Assembly (NCBI GenBank): GCA_963989385.1
Contig: OZ022502.1
Location: 12,201,001 to 12,265,000, forward strand
Source: Ctena decussata
Lineage: Eukaryota; Mollusca; Bivalvia; Lucinida; Lucinidae
Direction: 5' to 3'
DNA length: 64,000 nucleotides
In this document: one piece after another, positions 1 through 14,600 of the stretch
Layout: every line of letters begins with the position of its first letter
Numbering within the stretch: the first letter of the stretch is position 1
Made by a program: the position numbers and the translations under genes
Notes under the pieces: model-generated
Database searches by the model: none
Told to the model about the DNA's origin: nothing
The model's input: only the letters and a program-made list of their open reading frames with translations

Positions 1-2335
1 TGTTTTGAAAATCTTGATGACGGACAGACCAACAAAATGACCTTGACCTTTCAGTGACATAATATCTTCATCTGGTCATTTAGTTGACCATATATACCAT
101 GTATTGTACCTTAGACTTAAATAGTTTCTGAGAAATCCACTGTATAAGCGTTTTCCCATATAAAAGCCTAACATACCAAAGTTGACCATGTCGTCAATTA
201 ATTCAAGGTCAACACATGGTCATCATTTGTATAAACTATGATGGGCCAGCATGCCCGATGCTACATACCAAGTTTCAAGGTCATAGGCCTTTTGGTTCTA
301 GAGAAGAAGATTTTCATAGGGTTTTTACCATATATGGGCATGGTGGCCATCTTGGTTATGTGACCCAGACCCCGGGTATAAACTTTCGTTACCCCATCCC
401 ACTAAGACTCCATATGAAATTTGGCTTCAATCGGCCTAGTGGTTTCAGAGGAGAAGATGTTTGAAAATCTTGACGACGGATGGTCCGACGGAATGACCTT
501 GACCTTTACTGACATAATATCTTCATCTGGTCATTTAGTCGACCATGTATAACAAGTATTGTACCTAATACTTAAATAGTTTCTGAGAAATCCACTGTTT
601 AAGCATTTTCCCATATAAAAGCCTAACGTACCAAAGTTGACCATGTCATAAATTAGGTCAAGGTCAATGCAAGGTCATGATTTGTATAAAATATGATAAG
701 CCGGCATGCCCGATGCTACATATTAAGTTTCAAGGTCATAGGCCTTTTGGTTCTGGAGAAGAAGTTTTTTGAAGGTTTTTACCATATATGGGCATGGCGG
801 CCATCTTGGTCATGTGACCCAGACCCTGGGTATAAAATTTCGTTCCCCTATCCCACTGAGACTCCATATGAAATTTGGCTTTAATCGGCCCAGTGGTTTC
901 AGAGGAGAAGATGTTTGAAAATCTTGACGACGGATGGTCTGAAGGAATGACCTTGACCTTTAGTGACATAATATCTTCATCTGGTCATTTAGTTGACCAC
1001 GTATAGCAAGTATTGTACCTTAGACTTAAATAGTTTCTGAGAAATCCACTGTTTAAGTGTTTACCCATATAAAAGCCTAACGTACCAAAGTTGACCATGT
1101 CGTAAATTAGGTCAAGGTCAACGCAAGGTCATGATTTGTATAAATTAAGATGGGCCCGCATGCCCAATGCTACATACCAAGTTTCAAGGTCATAGGCCGT
1201 TTGGTTCTGGAGAAGAAGATTTTTGAAGGGCGGCCATCTTGGTCATGTGACCCAGACCCGGGTATAAACTTTCGTTCCCCCATCCCACTGAGACTCCATA
1301 TGAAATTTGGCTTCAATCGGCCTAGTGGTTTCAGAGGAGAAGATGTTTGAAAATCTTGACGACGGATGGTCAGACGGAATGACCTTGACCTTTAGTGACA
1401 TAATATCTTCATCTGGTCATTTAGTCGACCATGTATACCAAGTATTGTACCTTAGACTTAAATAGTTTCTGAGAAATCCACTGTTTAAGCGTTTTCCAAT
1501 ATAAAAGCCTAACATACCAAAGTTGACGATGTCGTAAATTAGGTCAAGGTCAACGAAAGGTCATGATTTGTATAAACTTTGATGGGCCCGCATGCCCAAT
1601 GCTACACACCAAGTTTCAAGGTCATAGGCCTTTTGGTTCTGGAGAAGAAGATTTTTGAAGGGTTTTTACATATATGGGCATGGCGGCCATCTTGGTCATG
1701 TGACCCAGACCCTGGGTATAAACTTTTGTTCTCCCATCCCACTGAGACTCCATATGAAATTTGGCTTCAATCGGCCTAGTGGTTTCAGAGGAGAAGATGT
1801 TTGAAAATCTTGTCGACGGATGGTCTGACGGAATGACCTTGACCTTTAGTGACATAATATCTTCATCTGGTCATTTAGTCGACCATGTATACCAGGAATT
1901 GTACCTTAGACTTAAATAGTTTCTGAGAAATCCACCGTTTAAGCGTTTTCCAATATAAAAGCCTAACGTACCAAAGTTGACCATGTCATAAATTAGGTCA
2001 AGGTCATCAGAAGGTCATGATTTATATAAATAATGATGGGCCCGCATGCCCGATGCTACATACCAAGTTTCAAGGTTATAGACCTTTTGGTTCTGGAGAA
2101 GAAGATTTTTGAAGGGTTTTTACCATATATGGGCGTGGCGGCCGTCTTGGTCATGTGACCTGGACCAAATATATAAACTTTCGTTCCCCCATCCTGTTAA
2201 GGCTCAATATGAAATTTGGCTTCAATCCACCCAGTGGTTTCTGAGAAGAAGATGTTTAAAAGTGTGAACGCCGACGACGCCGACGCCGACGGACGACGGA
2301 CCAAGTCTATACTATAAGCTCACCTTGACAGGTGA
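1..2335. repeat. Tandem ~433-454 bp repeat core and right end of a non-autonomous element
   Basis: About five head-to-tail copies are visible. The landmark GACCTTGACCTT recurs near 41, 495, 948, 1381 and 1835, a spacing of 454, 453, 433 and 454 bp. The array runs off the left edge of the window. It ends at a GACGCCGACG-rich stretch (about 2265-2300) followed by a hairpin, AGCTCACC...GGTGAGCT, at about 2310-2332. The same end architecture (CGTC/GCGTC-rich stretch plus an AGCTCRCC hairpin) is seen in the element at 33.2-34.4 kb, so both probably belong to one mollusc repeat superfamily. Short open frames inside are repeat shadows, not genes. Confidence 0.85.
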
Positions 2336-2512
2336 GCTAAAAAGTAAGAGCAAAAAATGTACGTGTTGACTGAACGGCTGTTATCATTCAACTGACAAAG
2401 GTTTACACTGCACAAAAATGAAAAAAGAAATCTTGAATTGTATAGAAAAATACCGAGTTCTACGAACTTATTGAACTCCCCTCGTATTTGAGGTCATTCT
2501 AGCAAAACTTAC

Positions 2513-2671
2513 CAGAAGAATCACCCACATCTCTTCTAGGTGTTCTCTATCTGAATGCTGAGCCATAGCTGACATAGTGCTAGCCAGGGATGTCTCTACA
2601 AGTTGCCATGGCAATAGGTCATGTGACTGTTTCCCCTCAGGACCAAGTTTTGTTAGTAGCAGAGGAAATAT
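2513..2671 (-). CDS. UTP20: UTP20 exon i (last one in the window)
   Basis: 159 nt, phase 0 to 0. It starts IFPLLLTKLGPEGKQSHDLL and continues PWQLVETSLASTMSAM, matching the UTP20 KLGP----LPW-LV-ETL block. Acceptor GGATTTCAG, donor GTAAGT. Later exons lie beyond the left edge. Confidence 0.9.
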
Positions 2672-5600
2672 CTGAAATCCAAAGTTACTGTATGAGAACA
2701 AGCAAATTCGGTGAATTTATATCCCACGCCGAAGTGGCCCTGATTTGTTTATGGTTTACATGTAAGTTACATAAAATTTTGTTCACTGGTTACTTAGTTA
2801 CAGCTGAACTTGTGATTTTAAATCAATTCAAGGGCAATAACTCTGGCATAAGTGAGGCATAAGCTGAAGCTGTTCTTAAACACTTGCCTCAGCATCACTG
2901 CACTATGATATATTTTGAATCCAGTTTCAAGAAATTTTGTTCACTGGTAACTTAATTATGGCTAGTTTGTGTATTTTAAATCAATTCAAGGGCATTAAAT
3001 CATGCACTACAGATGTGATTATGACAAAACTTAATGTTCACTGCTTTGTCATGACAATATGTAATTATTTTAAGTTTCATGAAATACCATACATTGGTTA
3101 TGGTGATACACATTTAGTTTAATTTCATAGAGTTCTATTCATTGATGACTTAGTTATGGCTGAATTTGTCAATCTTAAATTGGTTCAAGGGCAATAACTC
3201 ATGCACTACTGATGCCATTTTGATGAAACTTTATGATGCATAAGAGCATTATGGTGATACATATTAAGTTTAAGTTTCATTGAGTTTCTGTTATTGGTTA
3301 CTTAGTTATGGCTCATTTTATTGATTTTAAGTCAATTCAAGGGCGGTAACTCATGCACTCCCGAGACCATACTGATGAAACTTTATGTGCATAACCATGT
3401 TATGGTGATACATATTTAGTTTAAGTTTCATAAAGTTTCGATAATTGGTTATGGTGATACACATTTGGTATAATTTCATAGAGTTCTATTCATTGATGAC
3501 TTAGTTATGGCTGAATTTGCCAATCTTAACTTGATTCAAGGGCAATAACTCATGCACTACTGATGCCATTCTGATGAAACTTTATGGTGCATAAGAGCAT
3601 TATGGTGATACATATTTAGTTTAAGTTTCATGGAATTTCCGTTATTGGTTATTTTAATAGTTATGGCTCATTTTATTGATTTTGGGTCATTCAAGGGCGG
3701 TAACTCATGCACTACCGAGACCATACTGATGAAACTTCATGTGCATAACCGTGTTATGGTGATACATATTTAGTTTAAGTTTCATAAAGTTTCGATAATT
3801 AGCTACTTAGGTATGGATAATTTTATTGATTTTAAGTCAATTCAAGGGCATTACTCATGCATTTCTGAAGCCAGTCTGACGAAACTTCACGTGCATCAGG
3901 GCATTATAGTGATATATATTCATTATAAGTTTGAAGAAATTCCGTCCAATTGTTACTTAGTAATGGCTCATTTTATTGATTTTAAGTCAATTCAAGGGCG
4001 GTAACTCATGCATTACTGAAGCCACACTGATGAAACTTTATGTGCATAACCGCGTTATGGTTATACATATTCAGTTTAAGTTTCATAAAGTTTCCATAAT
4101 TGGTTACTTAGTTATGGCTAATTTTATTGATTTTCAGTCAATTCAAGGGCAATAGCTCATGCACTACTGAAGCCAGTCTGACGAAACTTCACATGCATCA
4201 GCGGGTTATGGTGATATATATTTACCATAAGTTTCATGAAATTCCGTCCAGTGGCTACTTAGTTATGGCTCCAGACAGACAGACGGACAGACGGAGAAAA
4301 CTATATCCCTCTGCCTTCAGCGGGGATAATCAACATCAATAAAATTTGTATTTGTTAAATTATTTGTAACTTGTGACTGAATTTGTTCTGTGTTCATTCC
4401 ATAAAATATATATGGAAATTAGACAAACTTACAGCTAAATCGTAATTATTGTTCAAATTCAACCTACCTTTACACTGCAGCTATGGAACTGTTTTTTCAC
4501 ACCTTTAACCATCTCAAACATCAGTCTTCCAACTCCAGTACTCTTCTGTTCAGGGAAAGAAAATATATGTGCATGTAAAATCAATAGAGCATTGTCTAAA
4601 CTTTATTAGAATATTGGCCCATTATTAGAATATTGGCCCATATTTATCATTCTCAACATTCTGCAATAATAAAAGCCCCTGGGTGGTGTGGTGCAATTTG
4701 CAAGTCTTAACCCATTATAGCTCAGTAAATTCTTCCACTTCAAGGTTTGGACAGGTCCACTTCCAGTATAAGCTGTCTGATTTGCTTTTAATTATATTGT
4801 TTTTCTTCAGAAATATTTGAGTTTCATGCTACAAGGTAAGACCTCAGACGCTGCATCCTGCATAAAATGGTATTCTTTGGACAAAAATTGGGAAAAAAAG
4901 AAAATCTGGTGGTCTAAAAGCCAACCTTGTTGGAGTCTGGCCCATTTTCCAGAGAAAAAGTGAATGTCATAGGCATTCATTAGAGAGATAAGGTAATTTT
5001 CAACCGGATTTAAACCTGGGTCCAGGTTCACAATCATTCTTAAAGTTAAGGACCTCCTTAAAGTTAAGGTGGAAAACTTCGCCCTCAGAAAATCCATATG
5101 TATTTAAACCATATTAAAAATTGCAGTTTTTGCGTGAATCTACTGACAACTGTCATAGAAATGTAATATGAAAGAAAAATTAAATACATTTAGTTTTTGT
5201 AATATTTTATTTACAAATGTAATTTTACACCTTAACATTAAGTTCGTCCTTACATGTAAGTTTAAGGAATGATTGTGAACCTGGGCCCTGATCTCTTTTC
5301 CCTGCCTTACACCATTAAAGTGGAAAATGTGTCTAAATTGCTTTTCTTCTTTTGACTTTATCACCTGAATTATCTCTTGTCAAGAAACCAAATCATCACA
5401 CTCAAAGCACCAAAAGCAATAGATTGATTGACTGATTTGTTGCTTTACGTCCACGGTAAACAGCTATGGTCATGTCGGGATGGTCAGTTCACCTAACCAC
5501 ACTATTCCTGGGCAGGCTTAGACCTCCTAGGTGGTTAGGTTAACCAGTACTAAGTGCACATACTTTTGCCAGTAACTGACAACTGCCCTTCTTGAATCAG

Positions 5601-8600
5601 CGGAAGGAGAAACAAAAGTATGTGGCCAGACTGGGTATCGAACCCAGGACCTCTGACTTATGAGTCAGGTGCCCTACCAATTGCACTATGCGGCCAGGAC
5701 CAAAAACCAAAAGAGATGACTTGCATAAAGAGCAGATCAAGATGAGGCAGCTCATAATGAGCCACTTTATCTGGGTTTACACCGTTTGCCCTGTAGTATA
5801 TGAATTCTCAAAATGATATGGCGGGATGAAACATTCTTTTGACATTTTGCTGATGAAAATTTTTTGCTTGCTTTTTTGGCAATTAAGGGTTAAAATCTTT
5901 GCCACACAAAATCCCAATTATATAGAAATGCTAACTTACATCTGGTTCCTGTTGTAGCTCAGTGAACATGAAATCAAATAGTGCACTTGGGTCTTTTACC
6001 TGAAAAAAAAGAATCAACTGGAGATGCAGAACTTTGTGTATGTTGGGGTTTTGCAATTACCATAATGTGCATAAGTACTGGGACACCTAAAATAATTAAT
6101 TTTTCATTTGGAACAAATGAAAAATTAATTAATTTAGGTGTCCCAAAATTTAGGCACATTATGGTAGTCTAAGATACTTTGTGTCTCTTCTCCTTCTTGA
6201 TGAGACGGTTCTAATGAGGGTTCACAACATATGTTTTCATTGAGAAATAAAAATTTTTACTCAAAACTGTCCTCAATACCAATCGTTATCTGGAGCTCTG
6301 TAAGACTTTTTTTTAAATATGAAAATAGTGAAAATATATTTACCTTTCTCATTAGGAAAGCAAAGCTCTCTGCAGCAAAATTTCTGACATATTCCTTATA
6401 TTGTTGCCCAAGCAGGGAGGAAAAATATCTGAAAATGATACAGTAGGCATCAATGGACATACCGTCTCAATTCGGTTATAGATGGAGGTTTCGCCTTCCA
6501 AAACAATGCCAAAAATCTAGATCTATCTTACGAGACAGATCTAGATTTTGGGATTGTCTTGGAAGAGAAAACTTATCTACTAGCCAAATAACACAAGACT
6601 GGACTACATACATATTTGGGAAACTTTTGGAAGGGAGAAAACCCAGTCTTATAGCTGTATAATTACAGTATCAGAAATGCTTCTGCAAACACTGTAGACT
6701 TCTACCAGACTGCTTCTAAAATGAAGCTGTGTAATCAGGGCCTGCCTTACTTGTCATTTAAATGTAAGTTTCATAAAAATAGAAAAGAAAAAGAAAGCCT
6801 CAGAGCTCTCTTCTTGAACATATTGCAAATTAGAGATTTTCAAGCCTTCGGCAGAAGTCTGTTGCTTTATAAGGGCTTTGTCATGAGAAGAGTAGCATTT
6901 GCAACAAGGGAGGATTCATATCAGCACTTCAGCCTAGCTTAGTCTACCCTGTTTGCATAAAAAATAACCTTTTGAATCAATAACAAGAGTTCCATGGAAT
7001 ACAGTGTCTCACCTGACCGTGCACATTTACCTATTGTCATAAAACGGAGCTAAACCAGAAAACTAAACGCAAAAATCACACCACCGCCATCATGAAAAAC
7101 CTTCTGATGGTCACAGGTTCTACAAAAGCTATGAATCCTGAACATTTTGTTAATGAAAAACGAAGTTGGCTAGGTCTACCGAAATACTGGCTTTTCAGAG
7201 TCTTATGTTTACGTATGATGTACAACAACTTTTCTCGAGGATCAAATAAGGCACCGGCAGGTTAAGTGAACTCCTAATCAAGCAGATTCTGTAACTGAAT
7301 GCAGATTGTAATTATTTGAATTTAACTCTTACCCATAAACCAGCTTTATATCCTTGACTAAGTATCGCCAGAGAAACTTGAAGATGTATGACAAACAGGT
7401 AAAGGTACACTCCAGAACTTCTGAGTCCTGTGTATATCTGTTCAGAAGCTGTACGAGAACATCAAAGAAGTCTTTAAAATGGCGGTAAAAGTCTGTCTGC
7501 AGATCCCTTGCCAGCTGAACAACCAAACTGAAATAAAATGATGTAACAAAGCAGTGCTCCAGATAAGAAGGGGTAACACAGATAATTTAGGGATAATTAT
7601 CCATATTTCTCAACAAAAACATATTTTGTGACCCACCATTAGAACCGTCTCATCGAGACGGTTTTAATGAGGGGTCACAACATATGTTTTCGTTGAGAAA
7701 TAAGAAAAATTATCTTTGAATTATCCTCAATACCCACTCTTATCTGGAGCTCTAACAAAGTCAGTCAAAATGGCCAGCATCCAGGACTCCACAATAATAC
7801 TGAGAATTGCAAAACCTGATGTCACAGTCCCATTAACAAATACATTTGAGCCACAACACAACAAAATCAACAAAGTGGTTGTGCACCCAGTGCAGACTCA
7901 GATTAGCCTGGGCATGTGCCCAGTCTGATCATAGTCCTTGCTGAGACCCTTAGGTAGAGTGTGATCAAACTGGGCAGATGCCCAGGCTGATCTAAGTCTG
8001 TGATTGGCGCACAGCCACTTTGTTGGTTTTCTCATGTCACGGCTCATTTATTAGAGAAAATCCATAGATGACAATACAGACTCTCCTTCTATATTGTGGT
8101 AATTTTGCGAACACAGACTACACAGAAGGGATGATGGATCATGGATTTGCTGTTTTTTGGGGTTTTTTTTTTTTCAATTGTTCACGGAAGATCTATGCTG
8201 CGGCCCTCTGGTAGATTCTGCTCACTACGGCAGTTTAAATGAGAAGCCACTATATGATTTTACTGAAAACGGAGATTCACTCAAGCATTGTTGATGGTAG
8301 TAATATCTGAAGCTCTGGAAACTGTTCTATCAATATTACACTGATTGCAAGTACAATCAACCCTCCTTATGTAGTGATCTCCAATAATACTGGAATTGAA
8401 AACCCTCCTTATGTAGTGATCTCCAATAATACTGGAATTAAAAAACCCTCCTTATGTAGTGATCTCCAATAATACTGGAATTGAAAACCCTCCTTATGTA
8501 GTGATCTCCAATAATACTGGAATTGAAAACCCTCCTTATGTAGTGATCTCCAATAATACTGGAATTGAAAACCCTCCTTATGTAGTGATCTCCAATAATA

Positions 8601-11600
8601 CTGGAATTGAAAACCCTCCTTATGTAGTGATCTCCAATAATACTGGAATTGAAAACCCTCCTTATGTAGTGATCTCCAATAATACTGGAATTGAAAACCC
8701 TCCTTATGTAGTGATCTCCAATAATACTGGAATTGAAAACCCTCCTTATGTAGTGATCTCCAATAATACTGGAATTGAAAACCCTCCTTATGTAGTGATC
8801 TCCAGTGATCTCCAATAATACTGGAATTGAAAACCCTCCTTATGTAGTGATCTCCAATAATACTGGAATTGAAAACCCTCCTTATGTAGTGATCTCCAAT
8901 AATACTGGAATTGAAAACCCTCCTTATGTAGTGATCTCCAATAATACTGGAATTGAAAACCCTCCTTAAGTAGTGATCTCTAATAATACTGGAATTGAAA
9001 ACCCTCCTTATGTAGTGATCTCCAATAATACTGGAATTGAAAACCCTCCTTATGTAGTGATCTCCAATAATACTGGAATTGAAAACCCTCCTTATGTAGT
9101 GATCTCCAATAATACTGGAATTGAAAACCCTCCTTATGTAGTGATCTCCAATAATACTGGAATTGAAAACCCTCCTTATGTAGTGATCTCCAATAATACT
9201 GGAATTGAAAACCCTCCTTATGTAGTGATCTCCAATAATACTGGAATTGAAAACCCTCCTTATGTAGTGATCTCCAGTGATCTCCAATAATACTGGAATT
9301 GAAAACCCTCCTTATGTAGTGATCTCCAATAATACTGGAATTGAAAACCCTCCTTATGTAGTGATCTCCAATAATACTGGAATTGAAAACCCTCCTTATG
9401 TAGTGATCTCCAATAATACTGGAATTGAAAACCCTCCTTATGTAGTGATCTCCAATAATACTGGAATTGAAAACACTCCTTATGTGGTGATCTCCAATAA
9501 TACTGGAATTGAAAACACTCCTTATGTAGTGATCTCCAATAATACTGGAATTGAAAACCCTCCTTATGTAGTGATCTCCAATAATACTGGAATTGAAAAC
9601 CCTCCTTATGTAGTGATCTCCAATAATACTGGAATTGAAAACCCTCCTTATGTAGTGATCTCCAATAATACTGGAATTGAAAACCCTCCTTATGTAGTGA
9701 TGTAGTGATCTCCAATAATACTGGAATTGAAAACCCTCCTTATGTAGTGATCTCCAATAATACTGGAATTGAAAACCCTCCTTATGTAGTGATCTCCAAT
9801 AATACTGGAATTGAAAACCCTCCTTATGTAGTGATCTCCAATAAAACTGGAATTGAAAACCCTCCTTATGTAGTGATCTCCAATAATACTGGAATTGAAA
9901 ACCCTCCTTATGTAGTGATCTCCAATAATACTGGAATTGAAAACCCTCCTTATGTAGTGATCTCCAATAATACTGGAATTGAAAACCCTCATGTAGTGAT
10001 CTCCAATAATACTGGAATTGAAAACCCTCATGTAGTGATCTCCAATAATACTGGAATTGAAAACCCTCCTTAAGTAGTGATCTCTAATAATACTGGAATT
10101 GAAAACCCTCCTTATGTAGTGATCTCCAATAATACTGGAATTGAAAACCCTCCTTATGTAGTGATCTCCAATAATACTGGAATTGAAAACCCTCCTTATG
10201 TAGTGATCTCCAATAATACTGGAATTGAAAACCCTCCTTATGTGGTGATCTCCAATAATACTGGAATTGAAAACCCTCCTTATGTAGTGATCTCCAATAA
10301 TACTGGAATTGAAAACCCTCCTTATGTAGTGATCTCCAATAATACTGGAATTGAAAACCCTCCTTATGTAGTGATCTCCAATAATACTGGAATTGAAAAC
10401 CCTCCTTATGTGGTGATCTCCAATAATACTGGAATTGAAAACCCTCCTTATGTAGTGATCTCCAATAATACTGGAATTGAAAACCCTCATGTAGTGATCT
10501 CCAATAATACTGGAATTGAAAACCCTCCTTATGTAGTGATCTCCAATAATACTGGAATTGAAAACCCTCCTTATGTAGTGATCTCCAATAATACTGGAAT
10601 TGAAAACCCTCCTTATGTAGTGATCTCCAATAATACTGGAATTGAAAACCCTCCTTATGTAGTGATCTCCAATAATACTGGAATTGAAAACCCTCCTTAT
10701 GTAGTGCTCTCCAATAATACTGGAATTGAAAACCCTCCTTATGTAGTGATCTCCAATAATACTGGAATTGAAAACCCTCCTTAGGTAGTGATCTCCAATA
10801 ATACTGGAATTGAAAACCCTCCTTAGGTAGTGATCTCCAATAATACTGGAATTGAAAACCCTCCTTATGTAGTGATCTCCAATAATACTGGAATTGAAAA
10901 CCCTCCTTATGTAGTGATCTCCAATAATACTGGAATTGAAAAATTCCAGTATTATTGGAGATCACCACATAAGGAGGGGTCACCTGTCTTCAACAGCAAC
11001 CTTTTTCAAAAGGCTTCCCTTGTGTAAGACGGTAAATGTTCTTAAATGTAGTACAACTCATCCCTCAAAATAAACATTGGAAAGAAAGTACATGTATTGT
11101 TTTTTTTTGTTTTGTTTTTTAGGCATTTTTTTGTAAAAACATGTTGAAATAGGGAACAACGTGAACCATATTCAGACTGCTCTATAAGGGAAAGTCTGAT
11201 GGGGATGTACACTTTTGCCTGAGCATTTCAGAATGAGAGACTAAAAAGGTAAAGGTTTCCCATAGCCTAATAGCAGTAGGGGCAGTGTGGGTTAGAGACC
11301 CACTGTATCTTGGGAACAACTGATGAAAGGCGCAATCCATCTCTCTCCTTTCGCTGCCTTATCCTTCCCTGACTTGAAAAAGGTACCCATTTACTGCTGG
11401 GCTGACAGAGTTTTCCAGTCGTCGGATGGCGACGGTGAGCAGCAAACTCACAACCTTCCGGTGACTTTCTGCACAATAACCTAACCACTCGACAATGGCG
11501 CCTCTCTGCGAATGGGAGATTTGTGCTTGGAATTTTAGATCATTTACCCTTAATACAGGTTTGTATATTACTTCAGAGCTCTAGATAAGAGGGAGTATTT

Positions 11601-14600
11601 GGTGATAATTAGGGATAATTTTTGTTAATTTTGCATAAAAACATATGTTGTGACCCCTCATCTGAACCGTCTCGTCGAGACGGTTCAGATGAGGGGTCAC
11701 AACATATGGTTTTGATGAGAAATAAAAAAAAATTATCCTTAATTATCATCAAATACTCCCTCTTATCTAGACCTCTGTTACTTACTCCAGAAGTGCTGGT
11801 AGGGCCATGCTGTCTGGTACTAACAGATGTTTCTTTAGAGCAGCAACTATCTCAGCCTGAAAGAGAGTGTGATCTGTGAGCTGTGCCATGAAAAAAGGGG
11901 CCTTACAGCATGTGTAGTCAGTGAAGACTCCAACCAGCCTGCAGTCTCATCACTATCTTAGTTTGCTCTTAAGGGGTGTGAGAATATCTCAATGTTTTTC
12001 TACCATTTTTACAATGGGGAACCAGAGCTCTAGATAAGAGGGAGTATTTGATGATAATTAAGGATAACTTTACTTATTTCTCATTGAAACCATATGTTGT
12101 GACCCCTCATCTGAACCGTCTCGTTGAGACGGTTCAGATGAGGGGTCACAACATATGTTTTTATGCAGAACTAACAAAATTATCCCTAATTATCATCAAA
12201 TACTCCCTCTCATCTAGAGCTCTGGGAACAACTTTGGTGATTTCCTGTTTGCTTGCCCAGAGAAGAGGCCCTTTTGAAGGGGTTTACTCTTAAAGAAAAG
12301 AATTTGCCCCTTGAGGTGCAATTTCTTTTCCTTTAAAAGTTGACTCAAAATGAAAATGATATCAAAAATGAAAATGGCAGAGTTGCTCCCCTAAAAGAGT
12401 ACCTATTCATCTTGATAGAAATGCTTGAGGTATCTGAAAATTAACTATAAATATAGTATTTAGATTACTTAGAAGTTAATTTCTGTGAACTCATTTACCT
12501 CAAAACAGCAGCTATCTCTGTGAAAACAGAAACCACTGTTCCTATTTCACGCAGTTTCACACATTGTAACAGTGCAACAATGTGAAACGTTTGTGCCCAA
12601 ATAAGCCAGTTTCATTTTGTCTGTTCAACAGGGTTAAAAGAACAATAACTATGACCTCCTACATCTCAAGGTGACCTTCCTGGTCTACTCTTAAAGGAAA
12701 GAATTTGCTCCTCTATGAGCAAATTCTTTCCTTCAAGAGTAGACTCTATTCTCAAAGAATTTTAAGGTCGGAGGTACAAACAGGAAGTCAGGAAAGTAGT
12801 TTCCCTTTGTAGAAATGGCAGATGGTGATTTCCCATACACTTTAATTCCTGACCATACTGCACATGTGTAGAAGCTGGCATGCTCAGTTCATACAAGTTT
12901 TAAGGAAACTTGTTAAACCTATATTTCAAGAAACTTTATCTGATAAGGCATCCTAAACAATTCATGGAAAACAACATTTGGTTTTCTTTGTCATGCAGAG
13001 CACAAGACAGGCTGATATCAGTTCTTTCTACACACACCTGGTAAACTGTCACAGTTACCTCTGTTGGAGGTAACTGTGCTGTTTACCAGGCATGTCCACA
13101 AACATATATGTTGCAACCTCACTAGAAATGCCTCAAATCAGCCATTCTTCTGACAGGTAACCTTCTGACAATAAATGAGCTGCGACACGAGAAAACCAAC
13201 AAAGTGGTTGTGCACCAAGCGAAGACTTAGATTAGCCTAAGCATCCATGCACTCTGATCAGACACTTCGCTAAGTGTTTAAAGAGTAGCTAAGGGTCAAA
13301 GCTACCTCCATGCCGACAGCGAAGACTCTGATCAGACTGGGCGGATGCCTAGACTGATGTGAGCATGCGCTGGGCGCATAACCACTTTGTTAGTTTTCTC
13401 ACGTCACGACTAAAATAAAGTTTGTATTGTATTGTACTGAAGTCACATTACAAGTAAAGGTCATTTTAATCAGGTTCACAACTTTGATTTCTATGGAAAA
13501 GTTGACCAGGAGTTACATGTACCTCCATAACCCGATCTTATCTGAAACTTTTATCACATACCTCATGATGGACAAGCTGGGCATATGTTTGAACATGTTC
13601 TGAGATCTCTTTTCTGAAGTCACCTGAAACACACAATGTTTGTAAACATATGCGACAGTGCCTGGCATTTTGAGCCTTGTGGAGGTGCGATGTTGATGTC
13701 AAGAAACGTGAAATGAAAGTGACGTCATAAATTTGCACGTAAATTTAATTGAATTTCCATGCACTGACTAATAAGTTTCAAAATGTCACCTGAAAAGAGT
13801 TGTTTAACCTTTCTATCCGTGCCTTTAATTTTCTTCATCTACACACGTTTAAGAATGTTCACCTTACAGATCTTTGAAAAGCGATGTCACAAACCAGAAT
13901 TATAAAAGTTTATATAGCTAGTATGTAAATTGTATCCAATCAGTGAAACGAAAACAAAAAATCAGGTTGGTGTGAATTTCATTTGCTTTTGAAGTAAACC
14001 TTAGTGCTATTGCTTTGTGCTTCTCAAAATCTATTCTGGAAGTAATAATAGATATGAAAATGTTAAAAACAAAATTTCCGATTTTCACTCCATGAGGTTC
14101 AAAATGTCAGACACTGTCACACATTATAGCTTAAAACATTCAATTCAACATGGTAGACCTGTTCTCTGATATTACCATTTTCCCTATGATTTGTACAACA
14201 TGCAACAACAATTCAGCAGAATGTCTTGTTGATACAGACTCCTCTGGATTCATACACTGATGCAAATATTTGAGACTCTGAACGAACAGTATGGGTGTTT
14301 CTGTTGATGATGCAGCTGATCCAAGTCTTCACTGTTCACACGTGCTACACAGAACTATAGTTATTTGGTTATAATACGGGAAAGTTTACCCTAACCATAA
14401 ACAATACCATATATCTGTAAATTGTCATATCTACCCTTAAAGACAGGGATGGTGCTACATGTATATATAAGGAGGATTAACTTCCACAATGCCATTCTTA
14501 TTGGACGAACACACGGTGCCAAGTGCGTGCAACTATGGTTACGTACTGCTGAGCCACCTGGGGAACGTGGTTAGGAGAATTGAACTGAACTGAACAGTGT

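Noticed and set aside
5620..5698. tRNA-Met-like gene
   Set aside because: The anticodon loop has 6 bases, and the sequence is the head of a SINE with body, tail and TSD; a second copy lies at 63.8 kb.
8409..9287. 292-codon open frame on the minus strand
   Set aside because: Pure translation of the 42-bp minisatellite; equivalent frames occur on both strands.
12490..12525. Possible extra UTP20 exon (AGATAGCTGCTGTTTTGAG with AG and GT flanks, minus strand)
   Set aside because: Only about 19 nt. It resembles the start of exon d, but exons c and d already join in phase without it.
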